Below are positions 58,749-64,000 of a stretch of DNA of 64,000 bases, piece after piece. Under the pieces are notes generated by a model. That model was given only the letters and a program-made list of their open reading frames with translations. It was not told the DNA's origin and made no database searches. The translations under genes and the position numbers were made by a program. Numbering within the stretch: position 1 is the stretch's first letter; each line of letters begins with the position of its first letter. The DNA is from Symsagittifera roscoffensis. Its lineage: Eukaryota; Xenacoelomorpha; Acoela; Convolutidae. The stretch spans positions 5,485,954-5,549,953 of the forward strand of contig NC_087066.1 in NCBI RefSeq assembly GCF_963678635.1, read 5' to 3'.

Positions 58749-59017
58749 AGCTCTTTTTCCGGCTCTTTTCCAGTTTCCCCCCCCCCCCTTTGTTAAATTA
58801 CAAAAAGAGATGTTCAAAAATTGTTCACACGGCAATTTTCATGTTAGAAATGTTGTGAAAATTTGTTCAGCTGTTCACGCTGACACGTTTTAATGAGTTT
58901 ATAACATTAAAAAATATTTTAAAAAGACTTTCATGTAATGAATTTAAGAAAAAATGAAATGGGGGGGGGGGAAAACTGGAAAAGAGCCCTTTTTCCTTTC
59001 AGGGAGGGAAAAGAGCC
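58749..59017. mobile_element. hAT-like MITE, copy C (host of copy D)
   Basis: The left end AGCTCTTTTTCC is hit after its first 12 bp by copy D. The right end GGAAAAGAGCC ends at 59017. Perfect 8-bp target duplication CAATTTTT at 58741-58748 and 59018-59025. Confidence 0.85.
58761..58988. mobile_element. hAT-like MITE, copy D (inserted in copy C)
   Basis: 228 bp, ends GGCTCTTTTCCAGTTTCCC and AAAACTGGAAAAGAGCC, perfect 8-bp target duplication CTTTTTCC (58753-58760 and 58989-58996). The target is part of the terminal repeat of copy C. Confidence 0.92.
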
Positions 59018-59099
59018 CAATTTTTAGTTTGTTATCGGTGGCGTGCGCGGAAAATTTTCGAGGGGGGGGGGGCGTTTTAGTTTTTTAAATAAAAAACAC

Positions 59100-59169
59100 G
59101 GCTCTTTTCCAGTTTCCCATCCCCCTAGGAAAACTACAAAATTTAGCTGTTTAAAACTTGAAAAGAGCC
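59100..59169. mobile_element. hAT-like MITE, copy E, internally deleted
   Basis: Only 70 bp between GGCTCTTTTCCAGTTTCCC and GAAAAGAGCC, with flanks AAAAACAC and AAAAAGAC (7 of 8). A large internal deletion leaves little more than the two ends. Confidence 0.8.
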
Positions 59170-59429
59170 AAAAAGACAAGTTCAAACAAAAATTGAATTC
59201 AAAAAAATAAAGATACACAAATTATACAGAAAGTAACAAGTCCGCAATTTTTTGAAATCTTGTGCAATCAACAATTTAAAGAAACTGTATGTTGGTTTTT
59301 TAAGCAGAATCTTTTGATGATTTCGTCTACGCCAAGGATTTATTTTTTATTGATATACAAAGAGCCGGTCTTCCCGCATGGTTGATCTCAAGTATGTTTT
59401 GAGGAGTTTCATGCCGGACCATATGTTTT

Positions 59430-59705
59430 TCCAAACTTCAAGCTCAGATTCAAAGTTTGCGTCCGGAACAATTTCGGAATAAAGGGCTAGATTTGTTCAA
59501 AGTCCTTAATTTCAACAGAGTTCGTAACCAGGTATGCTGGAAGAAGTACAATGAGATGCACTACTTGTCCTCGGCTGAACATTTTTCCGTTCATTGTCGT
59601 CTGACACGATTTGACAGGTATCCGTCAAAAAACCTGCCTCTTAACTGGACGCATGATACCTTTGATAAGGCGTCGAAGGACTTGGTTCTCACAAAATGCA
59701 TATAG
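59430..59705 (+). pseudogene. Coding-looking segment inside element G
   Basis: The frame reads RPEQFRNKGLDLFKVLNFNR, CWKKYNEMHYLSSAEHFSVH and ends WTHDTFDKASKDLVLTKCI. It is more GC-rich than its flanks. No family is recognised; it could be a transposase remnant or a captured host fragment. Upstream sense continues in another frame, so it is broken. Confidence 0.3.
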
Positions 59706-59746
59706 TAAAAATGTATCCATAGTGGGGACCCTTTGGCAGAAAAACC

Positions 59747-59955
59747 GGCTCTTTTCCAGTCCCCGTCCCCTTGATTTTTTCTGAAACTCAATGTATGGAA
59801 ATCAATTTGAAATGACTTTTTCAATATAAATTGCATTAAAACGTGTCAGCGTGAACAAGTTTTTACAACATTTCTATCACGCCAAATGCGTGTGAACAAT
59901 TTTCAAACAGCCTTGTTTTAAATTTTCCGAGGGGGTGGGAAACTGGGAAAGAGCC
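59747..59955. mobile_element. hAT-like MITE, copy F
   Basis: 209 bp, ends GGCTCTTTTCCAGTCCCC and GGGAAACTGGGAAAGAGCC, flanks GAAAAACC (59739-59746) and GAAAAACT (59956-59963). Its interior is related in inverse orientation to copy D (TTAAAACGTGTCAGCGTGAA here against its complement there). Confidence 0.88.
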
Positions 59956-60163
59956 GAAAAACTTTGCTCGGCACACTACCGTTTGTTATCCATGTCAAAT
60001 TTCATTGCATTATGACAATAGTTGTAGAAGTAGTCGAAGATTCTTCAGGACAGGTCCCTAGGGCTTGCGCCCCTCTGTTTCAACATTCGATGAATTTCCT
60101 GTTAAAGAGTTTTTCAAAATTGAAATTGAAAGGTGCGCGAAAGTGGAAAAGAGCCGAATAATC

Positions 60164-61562
60164 AAACTAATTTCTCGCGGCGCTCAAAAATCTAAGCTGT
60201 TTTGCTCTCTCGTATTGTAGCTTGGGAGGAGGTGGAGGTGGTGGTTTCTATTAAAGTATGTCATGACTGGGATGCTACAAGTCAAAATGTCACCTCCTCG
60301 TGGTAGGATTCAAAATAATTCACTAGTCAGCGAACAACCGCTCTTGCGTCATGTAAAGCCGCCAATAGTGCTTGTAAGCTTCGACATAAAGTGAGATCCT
60401 ACGGGGGTATACTCGAAATATTTGCATGACGCTGCCCGATTGACGCTAGATCAGCCTTGGAGTTCGCCGTGTGTTCATGCTCCTCTCTGTTCGTGTTTGA
60501 AGCAATCTCCTGTTTACACGAGCGTAGCGTATTGTGATGGTACAAAACGGTTTTTTCCAACGTAAGTCGCTGTTTTGCGTGTAAAAAACTTGCGTGAATG
60601 AGAAGGCTGCATTAACATAATTTTACCCTGGGCTTTGGCATTTGATCAATTTTTATTCGTAATCATTTTACACAGTTGATGCTTTTTTAATCCATCAATC
60701 GAACCGAAAAAAAAACTAAATGTTTCACACTTTAGTATAATAATTAAAATCCGACTTCAGAAACTGTCTAACCCAATATACTTCGCGATATTTTGAAATG
60801 ACTAATTTATACGCAATTTGGTTTAATACATTCTAATTTATAACACCCAAGGTTAGTGCCTTCAGCTTATTACAGTCGACATCATTGCATGGAAAACTTT
60901 TGTGCGTGTTTTTTAAGCTAATGAACCTTTGCCGCTTTCTCGCTCGTGTTTGCGAAGTCGCGTGTTCGCCTCTCTGTTTGTTTGGTGATACCGGAACTGA
61001 GTTGACTGTGTTCTACAACCAGTCCGCTGTTTGAGTAATTCGTGGATATAGTCCCAATGGTATTGGGTTTTTCTGAAGTTGTATGAGGGTTACAACGCTT
61101 TTATGGCCTGAAATTCGATATCATCACTTTGTGCAATTGTCAATAGATAGATTCGATTTGAATTTAACAGTAACTTTGAGCAGTGTTTTATAAACAAATC
61201 CCAATATTGGTATTTAACGATATGAGCATACTCAAAATCAAAACGGCCGAAATTAAGGCTGAAAAATTTTATTCATGCTGAATCGACAGTCATATTTGAA
61301 TCTAAGCTAACGTGGAAAGCCTTACCATATTGCTACCCTTTTATAGTTAATCATGAAATGTATATAGCTTCCAAATGTGCTATAGATCCCCCCAATGAAA
61401 CTAGAATGGATGGATATACTCGCATGGGGATAATCACAGTACCGTGGATCGCAATGTGCAGTCGCTACCGTAGTGTAACGACTTGACTTGCCCTACGGGT
61501 ATTTGTCTCTAGGACTTTCGTTCTCAACCATCCAACCGAGGTTTCCTGTTTTTAAGTTTAAC
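60164..61562. other. Intergenic or intronic region without a recognisable gene
   Basis: No coding motifs are seen. A short dispersed module related to the end of the SINE-like repeats appears at about 60945-60990 (TCGTGTTTGCGAAGTCGC ... CGCCTCTCTGTTTG) and, weaker, near 60465-60510. Confidence 0.5.
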
Positions 61563-62768
61563 GAAGACGACTGTGCTCGTTTTCCTAGCATTTGGATTCA
61601 ATGCTGGAGCGAACTGGTCCAAATAGCTTGTGCGTTAGATTGCATTCTGACATAACGCTGGCGGTCTTCTCTAACTTGGCTTTGAAACCAAAGGGTCCCG
61701 TGTACAATTTTTGCTCGATTAAACTGACAAAAGTCCCCTTCAAGTCGACATTGAGACCGTAGAGTACACGGTTCGAAGCTTCCTCGAGTAAACTGAGAAG
61801 AGTCGAAGACGACTGTGCTCGTTTTCCTAGCAGTTGGATTCAATGCTGGAGCGAACCGGTCCAAATAGCTTGTGCGTTAGATTGCATTCTGACATAACGC
61901 TGGCGGTCTTCTCTAACTTGGCTTTGAAACCAAAGGGTCCCGTGTACAATTTTTGCTCGATTAAACTGACAAAAGTCCCCTTCAAGTCGACATTGAGACC
62001 GTAGAGTACACGGTTCGAAGCTTCCTCGAGTAAACTGAGAAGAGTCGAAGACGACTGTGCTCGTTTTCCTAGCAGTTGGATTCAATACTGGAGCGAACCG
62101 GTCCAAATAGCTTGTGCGTTAGATTGCATTCTGACATAACGCTGGCGGTCTTCTCTAACTTGGCTTTGAAACCAAAGGGTCCCGTGTAAAATTTTTGCTC
62201 GATTAAACTGACAAAAGTCCCCTTCAAGTCGACATTGAGACCGTAGAGTACACGGTTCGAAGCTTCCTCGAGTAAACTGAGAAGAGTCGAAGACGACTGT
62301 GCTCGTTTTCCTAGCAGTTGGATTCAATGCTGGAGCGAACCGGTCCAAATAGCTTGTGCGTTAGATTGCATTCTGACATAACGCTGGCGGTCTTCTCTAA
62401 CTTGGCTTTGAAACCAAAGGGTCCCGTGTACAATTTTTGCTCGATTAAACTGACAAAAGTCCCCTTCAAGTCGACATTGAGACCGTAGAGTACACGGTTC
62501 GAAGCTTCCTCGAGTAAACTGAGAAGAGTCGAAGACGACTGTGCTCGTTTTCCTAGCTGTTGGATTCAATGCTAGAGCGAACCGGTCCAAATAGCTTGTG
62601 CGTTAGATTGCATTCTGACATAACGCTGGCGGTCTTCTCTAACTTGGCTTTGAAACCAAAGGGTCCCGTGTACAATTTTTGCTCGATTAAACTGACAAAA
62701 GTCCCCCTCAAGTCGACATTGAGACCGTAGAGTACACGGTTCGAAGCTTCCTCGAGTAAACTGAGAAG
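61563..62768. repeat. 242-bp satellite, five tandem copies
   Basis: GAAGACGACTGTGCTCGTTT starts at 61563, 61805, 62047, 62289 and 62531. Copies differ by only one to four bases. Within each unit, CTCGATTAAACTGACAAAAG and CTCGAGTAAACTGAGAAGAG, 70 bp apart, look like an older internal repeat. The array stops abruptly at ACTGAGAAG|AATTTTTTTTTGG. Confidence 0.97.
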
Positions 62769-63430
62769 AATTTTTTTTTGGTCTTCGAGATTGAAGGGTC
62801 ACGAAATTTAAGCTTCCTCGAATGGGGGCGGGATCAAAATTTCTTCCGACCTGATCAGACACTGCTTGGTTTTGTTCTAGACTAATTGTTTTTTTAATTG
62901 AAAAATTCAGCTTTGTCTTTGTGCAGTAGTGGACTTAGACAGGGGGGTCCCCATCAGGAAATCCGACCTCTGACTACCAAAAGGGGGGTTCACTTTGGTA
63001 TTATTTTACGATTTGATTTTCGCTGATTGAACCTAAAGGCAACTTGGGCGCCAATTTATACTAATTTTAGTGGATCGCGCCAAAAACGCTACTTTCTATC
63101 AAAACATTTCCAAAAGCACACCTAGTCGCGTCGTTTTTGGTCTTTTTTCAAAATTTTACAAATGCTTCAAAAATCTGCCCCTTTTAGATTCGCGTCTCCT
63201 TCCATGTTAATTTTATAGGAAGCGGAGACTTTGGGAGAAATACAGACTTTTGTAATAATAGTGTGATTGATGATGATTGTTATTACATCCCGAAGAAGCC
63301 TTTAATCAGTAGCCGACACAAAAGATCAAGTATGAATTTTATGGTTTCTGAAATTGAATGGATTCAAGTTGTTTTCGAGTGGATTTAATTTTTCGCTCTG
63401 CCCTGTAACGTGAACTCAACCATGAGCCCG
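62769..63430. other. Region without a recognisable gene
   Basis: AT-rich with a short G-rich patch near 62824 and 62942; no coding motif or repeat was identified. Confidence 0.45.
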
Positions 63431-63441
63431 TATTGTATTTA

Positions 63442-63642
63442 GTGCAACCATCAGAAAAAATGTATGTGGGTGGTTACAACACAACGTGCGAGTGTCCTAG
63501 AAGACGAATGGGTAAAACTAACGAGGCGGGTGCCATATTTAAGGAATGCTGTTACGAACAACTCAACATCACATTGGAAACAGTTAACAGCATGAGGGAA
63601 TTTCTTGGGTTAAGATCAAATCAGTACATTATGGAATAAAAG
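63442..63642 (+). CDS. Possible 3'-terminal exon of an unidentified gene
   Basis: After an acceptor-like TATTGTATTTAG at 63441 an open frame reads KMYVGGYNTTCECPRRRMGK, NEAGAIFKECCYEQLNITLE and ends RSNQYIME with TAA at 63637-63639. The stop overlaps an AATAAA poly(A) signal at 63636-63641. Codon content and the Cys pairs (CEC, ECC) look coding. I do not recognise the family; relation to aminopeptidase P is not supported. Confidence 0.35.
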
Positions 63643-63918
63643 CTGGTTTCTGCTGCTCTTTCCTAATTATGGTAGAATCTATTTGATGATGGAGGGACCG
63701 AATTTTGGAAAATTGGGCTATTTAACCGTTTTCGCACCATATAGACTTTTTTTAGATCACATCAGTTTTTTGTAAACATTGATTTTACGAGGTTGTAGAT
63801 GAAAAAAATGCGTTCAGAATTGCGTCATTAACTTACCTGAGAATTTTTGTGGCAAATGAGTTCGTGAATAAATGTTGCCAATTTTTCTGACAATTGAGCT
63901 CGTAAACAAAATGTGATT

Positions 63919-64000
63919 GGGCTCTTTTTCCTTTCCTCCTCCTTCTATCTCTTCAATTATCGAGCGTCCTCTCATGGTACATAGTAACGAATCCGTCTCC
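63919..64000. mobile_element. hAT-like MITE left end, cut by the window edge
   Basis: GGCTCTTTTTCCTTTCC at 63919 matches the left terminal repeat of copies A-G. The right end would be beyond 64000. Confidence 0.5.

Larger units (their letters stand above)
58619..60155. mobile_element. Large hAT-like element G with three nested MITEs or MITE pairs
   Basis: Left end GGCTCTTTTCCA at 58619 and right end GGAAAAGAGCC at 60155 are flanked by GAATAATT (58611-58618) and GAATAATC (60156-60163), an 8-bp duplication with one mismatch. It contains copies C with D, E and F. Without these it would be about 965 bp and hold the coding-looking segment 59430-59705. Confidence 0.72.

Noticed and set aside
62760-62800. 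snRNA-like Sm site (AATTTTTTTTTGG) after the satellite
   Set aside because: No flanking stem-loops or recognisable snRNA sequence; T-runs are common here.
61598-62862. Repeated 88-codon - strand frames as a gene family
   Set aside because: They arise from a 242-bp satellite; the unit length is not a multiple of three and the frames simply restart in each copy.
63500-63600. Insulin-like A chain (KECC motif)
   Set aside because: The further cysteines needed for an insulin A chain are missing and no B chain is seen.

Overview
The window is nuclear DNA of an invertebrate animal that I cannot name. It is AT-rich, has spliced genes with GT-AG and one GC-AG intron, tRNA-derived SINE-like repeats and many transposons. 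Only two host genes are clearly recognisable, both on the + strand. One is a complete cytosol (leucyl) aminopeptidase of family M17 with seven exons (44129-51938). The other is the 5' end of an X-prolyl aminopeptidase P gene with two exons (53028-57007); its catalytic part would lie beyond the window. The two sit head to tail about 1.1 kb apart.

Layout: 1-12.1 kb is a decayed Helitron-like rolling-circle transposon on the - strand, whose 3' half was tandemly duplicated (offset 4336 bp). It encodes a Rep (HUH) region, a Pif1-type helicase and, fused after the helicase, a GIY-YIG-like domain. A small Lys-rich reading frame lies further downstream. 12.1-15.0 kb is AT-rich without genes. 15.0-16.1 kb holds a spliced, unidentified - strand gene with one in-frame stop. 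16.6-26 kb is a second, diverged Helitron-like element on the - strand, with the order OTU-type protease, cysteine-rich N-region, Rep with HUH and tyrosine motifs, helicase, GIY-YIG-like domain. It carries three internal tandem duplications. 27.77-42.18 kb is a tandem array of four units of about 2.94 kb that carry a fragment of a related Rep protein. One unit is interrupted by a short LTR retrotransposon with a perfect 5-bp target duplication.

The intergenic and intronic DNA from 42 to 64 kb holds SINE-like repeats, two degenerate tandem repeats, a dense nested family of hAT-like MITEs with 8-bp target duplications inside the aminopeptidase P intron or downstream region, a five-copy 242-bp satellite, and a coding-looking 3' exon near 63.4 kb.

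The transposon reading frames are broken by frameshifts, often in A/T homopolymers. Both copies of the 4.3 kb duplication share the same breaks. The transposon proteins would have worked together in rolling-circle transposition: Rep nicks and joins, and the helicase unwinds. The roles of the OTU protease and the GIY-YIG-like domain are unknown to me. Coordinates of spliced genes come from reading splice signals, phase and homology by eye.
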